NCBI GenBank assembly: GCA_002633025.1 | Contig: NMRB01001575.1 | Location: forward strand, 105,434-169,433 | Direction: 5' to 3' | Length of the DNA stretch: 64,000 bases | DNA from: Notospermus geniculatus | Taxonomy: Eukaryota; Nemertea; Pilidiophora; Heteronemertea; Lineidae | In this document: one piece after another, positions 9,939-19,117 of the stretch | Layout of the letters: each line of letters opens with the position of its first letter | How positions within the stretch are numbered: position 1 is the stretch's first letter | The notes under the pieces: model-generated | The model's input: only the letters and a program-made list of their open reading frames with translations | Told to the model about the DNA's origin: nothing | Database searches by the model: none | Position numbers and translations under genes: made by a program

Positions 9939-10292
9939 AGGGCGGCGTTCCATTGGAGCGTTTCCGTGCGGGGAAAGGTAACCGGAAAAACGCCGATCGG
10001 TATCGACTGCAGGCTACCGACTTCCAGGTCATTTCAAACCATAGTAACAAGCACTTTCCTATTCGATACTCGAGAACACGTTCCTTGTTCTCGGCCTGTT
10101 CGGGTGCAGTTGAGAACATTGAGTCGAATGACAGCCAAAGAGCCAAATATCTCCTTCCGAATATCCTACCGATTCTCCATGAGTAGGTCAGTCGGTACCG
10201 ATCGGCGTTTTTCCGGTTACCGCGGGAAAACGCTCGAAACAATGCTTTCGGGCGTTTCCACGCACGGAAACGCTCCAATGGAAAGCCGCCCT
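9939..10292. mobile_element. 354-bp palindromic MITE with AGGGCGGC ends
   Basis: The left end AGGGCGGCGTTCCATTGGAG and right end GGAAAGCCGCCCT are part of arms of about 75-100 bp containing GGTAACCGGAAAAACGCCGA. A further CGTTTCC/GGAAACG pair sits inside the right arm. The opposing 119- and 118-codon frames across it arise from the palindrome and are not genes. Confidence 0.85.
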
Positions 10293-10840
10293 GAGAGGGG
10301 GTTTAGGAAATCGTCCCGCTAAACGAAGACAATTTTACGCTAAAATTAACGATAATTTGTGTTGAAGACTTAGAAGTCTTGTTGCCGTTACCGGGAAGAT
10401 CCTTTAAACTCCCTGTTTTCGTCGGAACTAACGCTATTAACACTAGGTACGTACGTGTACAATATTATAAAGGTTACTGCTGACGTCCGTTACCATCAAG
10501 AATATCATAATTTCAGTGAAGAAGCCATCGCTACCAATCAAGGCTGGGCGAAGCAAATGAAGACAGTGCTATTGGACCCGTGTCAAGTGCCCTCGTCTCT
10601 CAGCGTCTCTCTTTATTGTATTTAGTACACTGTGATACGAAATGGAGAGAGATCATGGTCTCTGTGGCTGTCTTTTTGTATCGAATCACTAAGATAATAG
10701 GGAACAAGAGAAAACGTTACATCGCGACGGGAGTACCACATTGCATAACTTTTGAAAAGAGTAGTGACGTCAACTTAAAGACAAAATTTTAAGCGATATG
10801 CGATTTATTTTGATCTGTTGTACGTAAATACGCGTTGGAC
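10293..10840. other. No recognisable feature
   Basis: The 70-codon frame at 10580-10792 shows no domain or splice context. Confidence 0.4.
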
Positions 10841-10841
10841 A

Positions 10842-11064
10842 TTTCCAACAAAGATGGTGGCCTATTCGTTCTCCCTTATGACGCTGTGGCCATTCATAGT
10901 CCAAGCATCATATAGCACTACCTAAATGCATCCTCTCAGACAATTATTTCACCAGAACTTTAATTTGTGCCCATGACCCGCTTGACCAGCGTAGTGTGCC
11001 AGCTGCCATTGAATGGCATTAAGCTTCTGACGTCATATGGTGCGACCACCATCTTTGTTGGAAA
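10842..11064. mobile_element. 223-bp MITE with TTTCCAACAAAGATGGTGG ends
   Basis: The left TIR TTTCCAACAAAGATGGTGG is mirrored exactly by CCACCATCTTTGTTGGAAA at the right, and a weaker pairing TATGACG/CGTCATA extends it. The centre is unique and non-coding. Confidence 0.75.
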
Positions 11065-11315
11065 CAAAAAACAGACCCATCGGAATATTTCACCGAATCT
11101 AATGCAGTAACATGAAGCTCACAACCTAGTAATTCCAAAACTGTACCTAACTCAATTTTGAAGAAAAAGTGAGTTACAGTTGTGCTCGTACATGCACATG
11201 TACCTCGTTTCACTTGTATACTGACATAATGCAAGCAGCTACAATATACATGTAGTATGAAAATATCAAGAAATGTAAATGATTTATCACATGGCTTCAC
11301 AAAAGACAATAATGT

Positions 11316-11495
11316 TTAGAACACAGTATGGTTGTGGGGTTCACTAACTTTCGAGTACAACTGTACATGTACTAGGTTCTGTCTCGTTGGGGTAGAAATG
11401 CGTATCGACAACTGACCCTCGGTGAGAAACTGTCGCACCAGGCTTCCGGTAAATGAATCTTTGATGACAAAAGTCACCCGGCATCCATCTTCTAA
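11316..11495 (-). CDS. Candidate coding exon, unknown protein
   Basis: On the minus strand a plausible acceptor (TTGGTTTAG) precedes an open frame of about 59 residues ending in a stop at 11316-11318. The composition is protein-like: alternating Val/Ile/Phe with polar residues, and a Ser-Phe-Thr-Gly-Ser-Leu-Val-Arg core. I recognise no family. It lies head-to-head with the frame at 11500-11732 on the other strand, which weakens both calls. Confidence 0.25.
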   Translation of the reverse strand, partial: LEDGCRVTFVIKDSFTGSLVRQFLTEGQLSIRISTPTRQNLVHVQLYSKVSEPHNHTVF

Positions 11496-11499
11496 ACCA

Positions 11500-11732
11500 A
11501 CCAATCAATCACGGTGATTGTTGTATTAGATGTCCCCTACAGCGGAGCTCGAGAATACGTCGCGGTTTACCAAGATTGCGCTTATCAACAGTTCGGTTCT
11601 ACCAACAACATCCTCGTAGTTGACGAAGACCGCGGTATGAACACGCCCCGGGAAAATTCACGAGAGCACCATAAGGGAAATCAGTATTACTTTGTCAAAT
11701 TAGGGGTCTCTTTTATGCCGAGGCAGATGTAA
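11500..11732 (+). CDS. Candidate coding exon, unknown protein
   Basis: Open from after a stop at 11497-11499 to a stop at 11730-11732. The product has a Val/Ile-rich start, a Tyr/Gln-rich middle, a Val-Val-Asp-Glu-Asp-Arg turn and a basic, Asn/His-rich tail. Codon choice looks less random than in nearby frames. No domain, ATG-led start or splice donor is certain. Confidence 0.25.
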
Positions 11733-12123
11733 TTTGTTCTTGTCATATAAAGCAATCGTGACCTCTTCTTCTGTACGTCCACAAGGTATTTGACCTTGTG
11801 TGGCCTTTCAGCATAATCTCTTCTTATTGTGCTCAAAGAGGAAGAAGATAAAACGATGTCTAACCCATAATGAATTTAGGTTTTCCGGACAGAGCGGGAG
11901 GGATCATTTTAAAGGCACTAAACAGGAAAACCACGTTATCTTCATCTTAACGGCTCAGAACATGGCGCTGTTTAGTGTTTTTGCTCATGCTGTTCAGCTT
12001 TTAAATGCAAAGAACACTAAAGAACACTACAACCGGCAAAAATACTTGTTTTGCTCGGCATATATTTGATGAAATGTATTCACCTCAGGACTCGCTATTA
12101 TTCTCTGAAAACATTTTAAAATC
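11733..12123. other. No recognisable feature
   Basis: Nothing beyond chance-length frames. Confidence 0.4.
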
Positions 12124-12126
12124 ATT

Positions 12127-12235
12127 AGGGAGGTTGAGATCAGCGACTTATCACGGATCCGTATATGTTGTGCAGAACTCTATCTGTACCTATACGTATA
12201 AGGATCCGTGATAAGTCGTTGATCTCAACCTCCCT
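12127..12235. mobile_element. 109-bp AGGGAGGTT hairpin MITE with 3-bp duplication ATT
   Basis: Begins AGGGAGGTTGAGATCAGCGA and ends with the complement. The arms of about 43 bp contain TTATCACGGATCCGTATA, so the internal GGATCC is itself palindromic. ATT flanks both sides (12124-12126 and 12236-12238). A second family member, with a different interior but the same terminal 10 bases, is at 28348-28508. Confidence 0.85.
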
Positions 12236-12238
12236 ATT

Positions 12239-12545
12239 ATATAATAATATGTGTGTGCCTTTTCAAGGCACTTCACAATTATTACCCCCAGCCCCTGTTC
12301 ATTCCAATTTCGTATCTCCACTCCCCAGGGAGTATTACAGTCCCGGCAGCCGATTTCAGCGCTCTTGGACTAATATTAACATAGACCATCACTACCAGCC
12401 AGGTACCCCTTTTACACCTGGGTGGGGTGAAGCAAGTGAGGTGTGTTTTTTCTTGTGTTTTTTCTTGGTTAGGACTGGGAATCGAACCCGGGACCCTCTG
12501 ATCAGGAGTCCGTCTCGTTAACCACTAGACCATGCCGCTCCGCAT
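12239..12545 (-). mobile_element. tRNA-headed SINE, near-complete copy (minus strand)
   Basis: Read on the minus strand, it begins GGAGCGGCATGGTCTAGTGG, with a polymerase III A box (TGGTCTAGTGG), and a B box (GGTTCGATTCC) about 40 bp later. The body follows with AGGTGTAAAAGGGGTACCTG, the block CGCTGAAATCGGCTGCCGGG, and a tail GTGAAGTGCCTTGA plus AT-rich repeat. The tRNA part resembles Glu/Asp-type tRNAs. The body matches 44370-44690. It abuts the AGGGAGG hairpin. It is not a functional tRNA because the acceptor stem does not pair. Confidence 0.85.
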
Positions 12546-12925
12546 GTAGTATTACGTATATACGACATGCAGTCAGCTCCTGGAAAGTCCGTTCCGGGGA
12601 GGAGCTTGCCTTTAATAAATACGGCCTTGTTTGAGAATGGCAGATTTTACTGCCCTTTGTACAGTTTAGTCGCCGTACTACACAAAGGAGACATGTTGGT
12701 TTCCGTCGCCCATGCAGACTTTACCCGTCAAAGACAAATCCTACAGCCGTAGTAAGCCAGTTTCATCCCCGGGGGCTTATTTCTGCTAAGGACCGCCTGT
12801 CTCTGAATCCTAACCTTGGCTGTGATCCGTTGCGAAAATACCGGTATTTATTTGGAGGAGAGTCTCTGTCTGTGAATTCAGGTAGAGATATTCATCATCC
12901 TCGCATTCTGATGTCAAACGGTGTT
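12546..12925. other. No supported gene
   Basis: An ATG-led frame of 61 codons (12567-12752, plus) has mildly protein-like composition, but I see no domain or splice context. I do not call it. Confidence 0.35.
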
Positions 12926-12929
12926 TTAA

Positions 12930-13435
12930 AGGGAGACTCCAATCATTGTAAACTTTTGAATTTTTATCAATCCATGGAGACTATTGCCATGAGTTGTGAT
13001 GTCACTAGTGTCAATAGGCTGACGACCTAGTGAAGGAGCTAATACTGTGACTGCCTAGGGCTACTGGTTGTACGTTCATAAATATGCATTGAGCACTCAT
13101 GACATCATGAGTGCTGTGCAATGGTCCCCTTGGGATCCAATAGGAGCTGTCAGCGAGTTGACCACTAGGTGTCACTATGGCCCAATTCAATGCATGTAGC
13201 GGACCCAGTCATTATTGATCGAGCAGCAATCACATACATTTTCCTACACATTGGTTCGCTAGACCTTTGCTGCCATCTGTTGGCAATATGCGCGGCTGAC
13301 TGCTCCTATTAAAATATTTAAAATGATGAGTTTGCTGATTTAAAAAAAAACGACATGTTGCAGATATCAGTGAATTTGAATGCATTAACGATATTTCAAA
13401 AATTCAAAATTTTACACAAAGAGTGGAGTCTCCCT
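12930..13435. mobile_element. 506-bp MITE with AGGGAGACTCCA ends and TTAA duplication
   Basis: The terminal AGGGAGACTCCA and its mirror TGGAGTCTCCCT are flanked by TTAA on both sides (12926-12929 and 13436-13439). TTAA targeting is known for piggyBac and Kolobok. The interior carries a second MITE (13143-13306) and a 24-nt near-perfect palindrome, AGCACTCATGACATCATGAG plus 4 more bases, at 13092-13115. Confidence 0.85.
13143..13306. mobile_element. 164-bp GGAGC-ended MITE with TA duplication, nested
   Basis: Starts GGAGCTGTCAGCGAGTTGAC and ends GCTGACTGCTCC, flanked by TA (13141-13142 and 13307-13308), the signature of Tc1/mariner-type insertion. A copy of exactly the same length is at 56273-56436. 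It sits inside the TTAA-flanked MITE and is therefore the younger insertion. Confidence 0.8.
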
Positions 13436-13439
13436 TTAA

Positions 13440-13790
13440 TGGTCAAAGCTGGAGCTAGCTGCTGACGCACGTTCACTTTATCGGTAGGCACGTTGATTAT
13501 TTGCTTATCTTTCTTAGTGATCAGAGAGAGATGTCGTTTTTCTTAGTGACTTGAGCCGGTCATCGATGGCAAATGGATGATCTTGTAACAGGCAAAGTAA
13601 CTACGTGATCCATAGATAAACGTGGGCGTGGGGACGTTTACTTAGCTGGCAGCACATTTCACCACTTCCGTTGCTTGCAAACGCTATTTACGTGGTCGGC
13701 GACTTCTAGTGGGGGTTGTCGGTCACTGTACCAGCACTGGATGCCTACATGTATATTCGTACATCAGTTCACGTCCCAATTCCAACATCA
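13440..13790. other. No recognisable feature
   Basis: Nothing beyond short chance frames. Confidence 0.4.
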
Positions 13791-13915
13791 GAGTTTTCGC
13801 AAAAGCCCCCGTAACGCCGACGCGAACGTCTGTCCTATTGTTCGGTGCTCTCTTCGTGGCATCGAACAATGGGATTGGCGTTCGTGTTGGCGTTTTGGGG
13901 GCCTTACGAAAACTC
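13791..13915. mobile_element. GAGTTTTCGCAAAAGCCCCC-ended hairpin MITE, copy 1
   Basis: The left arm, GAGTTTTCGCAAAAGCCCCC followed by CGACGCGAACG, is mirrored by CGTTCGTGTTGGCG and GGGGGCCTTACGAAAACTC. The centre holds TTGTTCGGTGC and ATCGAACAA. A second copy at 60526-60764 is itself interrupted by another insertion. Confidence 0.8.
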
Positions 13916-14088
13916 TCTACTGTCTCCTCGTGTCCTAACCAAGCAGCAAGCAACTTACGTCAGATCAAAGAAGCATGATCAAATCACCCTCATCTGCAAA
14001 AATTTCATTGGCTTCCGATTGGGGAATTCAGTTCAAAATGCTTCTGAATTTGCTTTCAAGTGGTGTATTTTTAGATGAATTTCGCTAG

Positions 14089-14218
14089 CAGCCATCTTGA
14101 CAAAATTAGGTCATCACCATGGGGATTTTCTTCCAGAGTGACAAATGATTGGTTCTCCATTCCCAAGTAGGGGAATCCTCATGACGATGACGACGACCCA
14201 GTTTCGACAAGATGGCTG
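14089..14218. mobile_element. 130-bp MITE with CAGCCATCTTG ends
   Basis: CAGCCATCTTGACAAAATTA at the left is mirrored by GTTTCGACAAGATGGCTG at the right. The interior is unique. Confidence 0.65.
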
Positions 14219-14235
14219 TTGACGAACCTCAGCTG

Positions 14236-14388
14236 TCATTCGGAACGACCTAAGGCGAACTGCTTATCGGTCCACTGGGCGGCGCATTTTACCTCGGACA
14301 CAAGTCCAATGCAGCCGTATTGTTTATCAACAAACCCATGTGACACCGCCGAATTTTGGCCTGTTAAGATGTTCAACCTTAATTGCTG
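14236..14388 (-). CDS. Possible exon: ligand-binding S2 part of a glutamate receptor-like protein
   Basis: On the minus strand a plausible acceptor (CAACTTATACAG) is followed by an open frame of about 50 residues. Near its end comes Cys then, 6-11 residues on, Asp-Lys-Gln-Phe-Ala-Leu-Gly-Arg-Ser-Glu. In ionotropic glutamate receptors the S2 lobe carries a conserved Cys followed by a Tyr/Phe-Ala-[Leu/Ile]-[Ala/Gly] motif, so this could lie downstream of the pore exon at 15596-15810, in the same orientation and order. The match is short, the donor is uncertain and no M4 exon was found. Treat as a hint only. Confidence 0.2.
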   Translation of the reverse strand, partial: QQLRLNILTGQNSAVSHGFVDKQYGCIGLVSEVKCAAQWTDKQFALGRSE

Positions 14389-14730
14389 TATAAGTTGAGG
14401 CATATTATATATAAACATACCGGTATCTCACTCCAATCTGTCAATTATTGATCCAATAACGCAACGTTTTTGTGTGACCTAGTTGGTTCATGCGTAGGGT
14501 GCTGCAGGTGTGATGAGGCGACCGCATCCAAACCCACAGACACGCAAGGGAATCGTTGCGCATTCAAGATGGCTGCCTTGGAATTATGTCCGAGGGGAAA
14601 TGCGAGTTGTCACGGCAGTTGCCTTCGGAAGTTCCGAATGCTCGGCTGTGGCACCAGCCTTGATGTCAACCTCAAGCGTGTGAAAGGGAGGCGACTCTCC
14701 TGATATCAAGTGATGTAACATTGGTATGCA

Positions 14731-14799
14731 GGCGGCCGAACACCAAATTTAGTGACCACACTGCATCTCTTGATGCAGCTCACGCTTGTGGTCGGCCCT
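14731..14799. repeat. Hairpin GGCGGCCGAACACC ... GTCGGCCC
   Basis: The outer arms GGCCGAACACCAAATTTAGT and CTTGTGGTCGGCC are imperfect. The centre TGCATCTCTTGATGCA is a tight hairpin. This is a likely MITE remnant. Confidence 0.5.
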
Positions 14800-14939
14800 A
14801 ACTACATTTAGGAACATCAGAGAGGACTGATTTGTGCCTTCAAGCACCTTCTAAGATCCTGCATGGCTGCTCGGTGAAGCATTCAAGGAGATCACGGTCA
14901 CGGGGATTTCGGCGCTACAAAGACATTCTGGTCCTTTTG

Positions 14940-15017
14940 TCCACGACCAACGCGACGAAAACAAACAATTCATGGTTGCGGCATCGCACCGCTCAAAATT
15001 CGCGTGAATGGATTCGT
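14940..15017. mobile_element. Fragment of the GCGGCATCGCACCGCTC repeat family
   Basis: ACCAACGCGACGAAAACAAAC, the block GCGGCATCGCACCGCTC, and AATTCGCGTGAATGGATTC match blocks in the palindromic cluster at 62655-62965. Only one arm remains here. Confidence 0.55.
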
Positions 15018-15183
15018 AAAGCCTAGTTCACACTGCAGGCGCGGTGCGACGCGGCGCGATCTGAACAAAGGATTACAGCCTTCTTACCGCATCGCAATAG
15101 TGTGAACAGCTACATGTATAGGCTTAACAGTGGAAACAATCAGGTGTGAATCGCACCGCACCTGCAGTGTGAACAAGGCTTTA
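15018..15183. mobile_element. AAAGCC/TTCACACTGCAGG MITE
   Basis: AAAGCCTAGTTCACACTGCA at the left is mirrored by TGCAGTGTGAACAAGGCTTT at the right. The subterminal GCGGTGCGA is mirrored by TCGCACCGC. It abuts the next MITE directly. Confidence 0.75.
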
Positions 15184-15333
15184 GCCGGTGATAGACTGGC
15201 GCATATGCGGCGCATCCTGCAGGCGTTCCACCAATCAGATTCTTAAGTAGGTGTTTCGGTCCGTGTTATCGCCTCCCTGATTGGTTGAACGCTTACCGAC
15301 GCGCTGCTTACGCGTCAGTCTGTCACCGCCTTT
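15183..15333. mobile_element. GC-rich palindromic MITE, copy 2 (inverted relative to 8873)
   Basis: GGTGATAGACTGGCGCATAT at the left and GCGTCAGTCTGTCACCGCC at the right frame the same CCTCCCTGATTGGTTGAACG block seen in the copy at 8873, here on the opposite strand. Confidence 0.8.
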
Positions 15334-15595
15334 AGCCTGACTCTAAGGTCCACTTTTGTATTCTGCCCTGCAAACAATAGGTAAAGGTAAACCTTACAGT
15401 TAAGGAAGCTTCTAGAATACGGCGCGTTCTCTTATTCTGGGTTTTTCTAGCCTGGTGTGCAATGCGGAGAGACGGAATGGTTCGTGTAAATGTCGGACGG
15501 ACACTTTCAAAAATGTCTCATATCAGAGGATTATTTCAATACCCATCACAGCAAAGCTCTGGTGTGAAATGGATTTGTAGAGATATCTTTCCTAC

Positions 15596-15810
15596 CTGCA
15601 GCAGAGAAGCCAGATGAGTTAGCCATTTTCAATACGATCTTAAGACACCAGCTAACCAAGAGTTTTCCACCAGAACAATCGGGAAATAGGGGGAAACCTT
15701 CCAACAACACTCCGACAAAGGTAATCACCCAGAACGATATTGCTTTGTCGATCTGTATCAAGGTGGTGACGTCATACTTGAATGAAGCGTCGAAGCTAAC
15801 AGATTTTGTA
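15596..15810 (-). CDS. Probable exon of an ionotropic glutamate receptor-like gene (pore loop and M3)
   Basis: The minus strand is open for about 72 residues between a possible acceptor (ATATTGTAG at 15811, or TGTTAG at 15796) and a good donor CTGCAG|GTAGGA at 15595. The translation shows Phe-Trp, then Gly-Val-Leu-Leu-Glu-Gly-Phe-Pro-Leu-Phe-Pro, then Cys-Ser-Gly-Gly-Lys-Leu-Leu-Val-Ser-Trp, then Ser-Ser-Gly-Phe-Ser-Ala-Ala. In glutamate receptors the re-entrant pore loop and M3 read Trp ... Gly-x-Leu-Leu-x-x-Gly ... Pro ... Ser-Gly-Arg-Leu ... Trp-Trp-Leu ... Tyr-Ser-Gly-Asn-Leu-x-Ala, with the same spacing over the last 20 positions. The normally conserved Tyr-(Thr/Ser)-(Ala/Gly)-Asn-Leu-Ala-Ala motif is changed, so this may be a divergent receptor or a pseudogene. 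No M1 exon was found upstream. Family recognition is by eye. Confidence 0.4.
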
Positions 15811-15819
15811 CTACAATAT

Positions 15820-16070
15820 TTCAACCAAGGTTATTAAAGGGTGTTAGTCGCGACAGTCAAAAATGACACTAAGAATAATTTCCTGGCCCACGAAATTTAC
15901 AATTTCAAAATTACAAATTTCGTATTTTAGCGGATTATACATCACTAAATTAGCCTAGATTTGCAGTTGACCGTGTTCTAAGTGCCATTCCGCGGAGGCA
16001 GCACACCCACGTATGCAGCAGTTGCAACTATGCTCGTATTAGGCAATAAATACCCGATTTGAGTGTAATG
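15820..16070. other. Short unique stretch
   Basis: A small inverted repeat ACGAAATTTACAATTTC ... AAATTACAAATTTCGT lies at about 15890-15925. No coding evidence. Confidence 0.4.
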
Positions 16071-16071
16071 G

Positions 16072-16456
16072 GGAACCCGCCCTGCGGTTTATCCCGACAG
16101 GTCGGCGCTGTGAGCGCTTGTACCGAAACGACGTCATTGACGTCATTTTAGGTGTTTTTGACGTCATGTGAGATGCTGACGTTGCGTCATGGAAAACTTG
16201 CCTGTACATTTTTCTACAGGAAAAATGACACGAAAGACGTTGCTTTTATCGCCATTGTATCCCTCCATTTTAAGAAAAAAGGAATGAGATTAAAAGAAAA
16301 TTTCATCTGCTACACGATGATGTAAGTTTTACAGTCGGGCTACCAACACAAATAGTTTATTTTCACGGCATAAATAAATGGATATAACGTTAGAAAAATA
16401 GAGACGTCGGTACAAGCGCTTGCAGCGCCACGTCGTGACGTTAGTGTGCGGGTTCC
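16072..16456. mobile_element. 385-bp MITE with GGAACCCGC ends
   Basis: GGAACCCGC at the left is mirrored by GCGGGTTCC at the right. A longer inner block, GGCGCTGTGAGCGCTTGTAC, is mirrored by GTACAAGCGCTTGCAGCGCC about 270 bp away. The outer 40 bp between these blocks has diverged. The interior carries a cluster of CRE-like sites. Confidence 0.75.
16130..16166. promoter_or_regulatory. Cluster of three CRE-like GACGTCA sites
   Basis: GACGTCA occurs at 16130, and full TGACGTCA palindromes occur at 16138-16145 and 16159-16166. TGACGTCA is the known binding site of CREB/ATF bZIP factors. These sites belong to a MITE, so they may be carried passively. Regulatory activity is an inference. Confidence 0.4.
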
Positions 16457-17178
16457 TCAAGACGGCGGCGTTTGATTCTCTATTCTGACACCGGCCAGTT
16501 CGCTTTAAACTCGAATTGGAAGAGTTCGAATTGAACCTAACATGTTGAAAAATTTTTAAAAAAGAAAAAAGATAGCGCTACCAAATCTTGATGAAGAAAG
16601 ACAACTTTTCTTTGCGTTTGCGAGGTGCAGCATTACTTAACTGCAATTAGATTCGGCGCCGTAATTGGCGATAAATGGATTGGAATGGCTGATGTAATGA
16701 GTGTAATTGAAAAATAAAGAAGTTTGATTCCTGTGTTTCCATGGTGAAGAGACTGGTGTGAAAAAAATGTGGCAAACAACACCACATAGCAGATACAAGC
16801 TCTCGAGCGTGCTTGGTGGTTTCATGCGAAACCTCTCTGTGGTGGAGTATTATTTCGATCCTGTTGAGGAGGAATGCAGTATTTCCACCCCAAAACAACG
16901 GCTAACACCCCGGGCAAGAGGACTTCCTTAAAACCGACCTATTTCCATTAGCATCCCTGTGCATGTAAAATGCAGCAGAAGACGTTCCCATTACCATTGC
17001 CTATTCCTATTGAGCTGGTCGAGTGCTCTCGCTTCCTGTTACTGGCGATTACAAATTCGACACAGAACATTAATGATGGTCATTGATGCCGCCATTCCGG
17101 CTTGTACGCATGGCCAACGATATCCGGTGGTCAGTGCCATGTTACGAATAGCCGAAATGAGGTAATTTTACCGTTTCA
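16457..17178. other. No supported gene
   Basis: Minus-strand frames at 16637-16898 and a plus-strand frame at 16959-17165 have no recognisable domain. Upstream exons of the glutamate receptor-like gene would be expected here on the minus strand, but I cannot identify them. Confidence 0.4.
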
Positions 17179-17180
17179 AG

Positions 17181-17264
17181 GGCTTCGGGACAAACTCCTT
17201 GCCGTCCATGAACATGGCCAGTTGATTGCGGACGCATTGCGAGGAATACACTGGAATGTTGATG
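17181..17264 (+). CDS. Candidate internal exon with consensus donor
   Basis: The stretch follows an acceptor-like TTTTACCGTTTCAAG and ends at GATG|GTAAGT, a textbook donor. The frame gives about 28 residues in an amphipathic pattern (Leu-Arg-Asp-Lys-Leu-Leu-Ala-Val-His then Leu-Ile-Ala-Asp-Ala-Leu). I do not recognise the family. It is on the strand opposite the glutamate receptor-like exon, so it would be a different gene. Confidence 0.25.
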
Positions 17265-17880
17265 GTAAGTTAAAGCGAATGGCTCGCGGGGTTTGTTTAC
17301 ATTTTTTGGTGGTACCTTCCATAGAGAGTGAATCTAGCCTCCAGGCAAAGCCGTGCTCCAGCCATATGCAACACCTGTGCAAATATGCGAATGTAAACAC
17401 TGGGGACGAGGTTCCATTAAAAATTTGTTAAAATGGGTTAATGACGTTTTCAAATTCACTAGGTCAAGATGTACATTTTGTACTACTCCCATTGATTTTG
17501 AAGCGGCAATTTTTGCAGAATACGCCTCCAAAGTTTGGCTGTATAATGCATTTCCCATTTAACTAAAATCCTTCTTTTGCCTTTTTCTCAAAATGGTGCT
17601 TGATATCGATGACCAACTGTCATGGCGCCACAACAAACCCCGGTGCGAGCCATTCGCTTTATTAAGGCGAAGGGTAAAACAGTGGAAAACATTATGTAAA
17701 GCGGTACATGTACACCCTTAATCAAAAGTAAATGCACACCTACATGTAATAAACTTAAATATTCCCCTTATCTTCAGTGGCTCAACCTTTACATTTTAAC
17801 CAATTATTTAGGACCTCAAGAAACCTTTAGAGACCAAAAATATCATGATCTTGCATTTATGCCGCGGTATGAGTTACCAT
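17265..17880. other. No recognisable feature
   Basis: Overlapping frames on both strands at 17334-17562 have no domain. TACATGTA-type motifs occur near 17705 and 17740. Confidence 0.35.
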
Positions 17881-17882
17881 TA

Positions 17883-18108
17883 TGGCGAACTCCCACTTAC
17901 CTGTCCCATTCCTGAACTCCGAAAAAAATGACTAAATCATAAGTTAAAGATTAATGGGGTGGGGTATGGTCAGAAACAGTAATGTCCTGTCCACTTACTT
18001 GTCCCACTCCCGAGCCTGGCAAAGAATGACAGCGTGCGATATCTTCAACTTAGGATTTGGTCATTTTTTCCGATTTCAGGAATGGGACTGGTAAGTGGAA
18101 GTTTAGAG
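17883..18108. mobile_element. CTCTAAATTCCCACTTACC-type MITE, copy 1
   Basis: TCCCACTTACCTGTCCCATT near 17890 is mirrored by AATGGGACTGGTAAGTGGAA near 18082. TA flanks both ends (17881-17882 and 18109-18110). Internally CCACTTACTTGTCCCACTCC repeats the terminal motif. A second copy at 35304-35650 has a cleanly resolved TA duplication. Confidence 0.8.
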
Positions 18109-18514
18109 TAGGCCTACATAAGAACGAATTGTTTTAAAATTCAGAATTCATAATTTTCCGTCAGTTTTCAATGGGAGATCTGTTTGATCAAGTCTAGTTG
18201 GCTACTCAACGCATCTCTCCAAAGGCGATATTGTGCAGAAATGTGAGTGACAGCAGAATGATGAATTTTCTTCCTCCAATGGAATCTGATTTACAGCTTC
18301 ATCGCACAGAAACGACATTGTCAATGATACTACAGATGGTGTTGACTATCCCGAGGAGATACTGATTGTCACTGACTATTGTCACAACGCAGACATGTAG
18401 GTTTTATTTACTACTGGCAAAAGTACAAAATTGACAACAAGAAAAAAGCAAGGAAGAAAAACGAGTTCTTGTCAAAGTGAAAACAACAGCATGATATCTT
18501 GATATCTACAAGTT

Positions 18515-19083
18515 ATGCTACGTTCCCACTGTCACGAATCGCCCCGCGATTGAAATCGTGGTATTAATCGTGGAGGAATCGTAGTGATCCTATCAAATCT
18601 TATCAGATCTTGAGGTCAGTCGTGGCAATCGTATTGATCGTAGAAAAGTTTTGGACGTTTCACAAATTTTCTACGATCAACACGAGTGCCACGATTGACC
18701 TCAAGGTGTGGTAAGATCTGATAGGATCACCACGATTACTCCACGATTTCAATCGTGGCGCGATTCGTGCCACCTGAAATTAACCAATCGTGCCCATATC
18801 GCATCCAAGCGCATCGTATCCAAACGTGAAAGCTACGAATGGCCAATCGTGACGTTCGTAATGCTACGTTCACACTAGAGCGCGGTCCGTTACGAACGTC
18901 ACGATTGACCATTCGTAGCTGATCGTGGAATGTTTGTTTAATTCTCTGACGTTTCACGTNTGATAGGACATGTACGATCATCACGATTACTCCACGATTA
19001 AGATCGCGATTTCAATCGTGGCGTGATTCGTGATAGTGTGAACATAGCATTACGGACCGCCCGACAGTGGGAACTTAACATTA
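18515..19083. mobile_element. Nested ATCGTGG-type MITEs
   Basis: The segment 18515-18790 is a palindromic copy starting ATGCTACGTTCCCACTGTCA. A second set of termini (TAATGCTACGTTCACACTAG at 18859 and AGTGTGAACATAGCATTA ending about 19052) lies inside a further outer end, CAGTGGGAACTTAACATTA at 19083. The layout implies repeated insertion of related elements into each other. ATCGTGG and its complement occur well over a dozen times. One unresolved N lies at 18960. Confidence 0.75.
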
Positions 19084-19117
19084 CATTTCAGGTATCGTAG
19101 TTTCACGTAGGAAGTTT

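Noticed and set aside
9919-10322. 118-119-codon frames on both strands
   Set aside because: They lie within a palindromic MITE, where both strands read nearly the same sequence.
14470-14703. Secreted Cys-rich peptide gene
   Set aside because: The start is not ATG, there is no signal peptide, and the centre TTCAAGATGGCTGCC is a motif common in mobile and promoter sequence.
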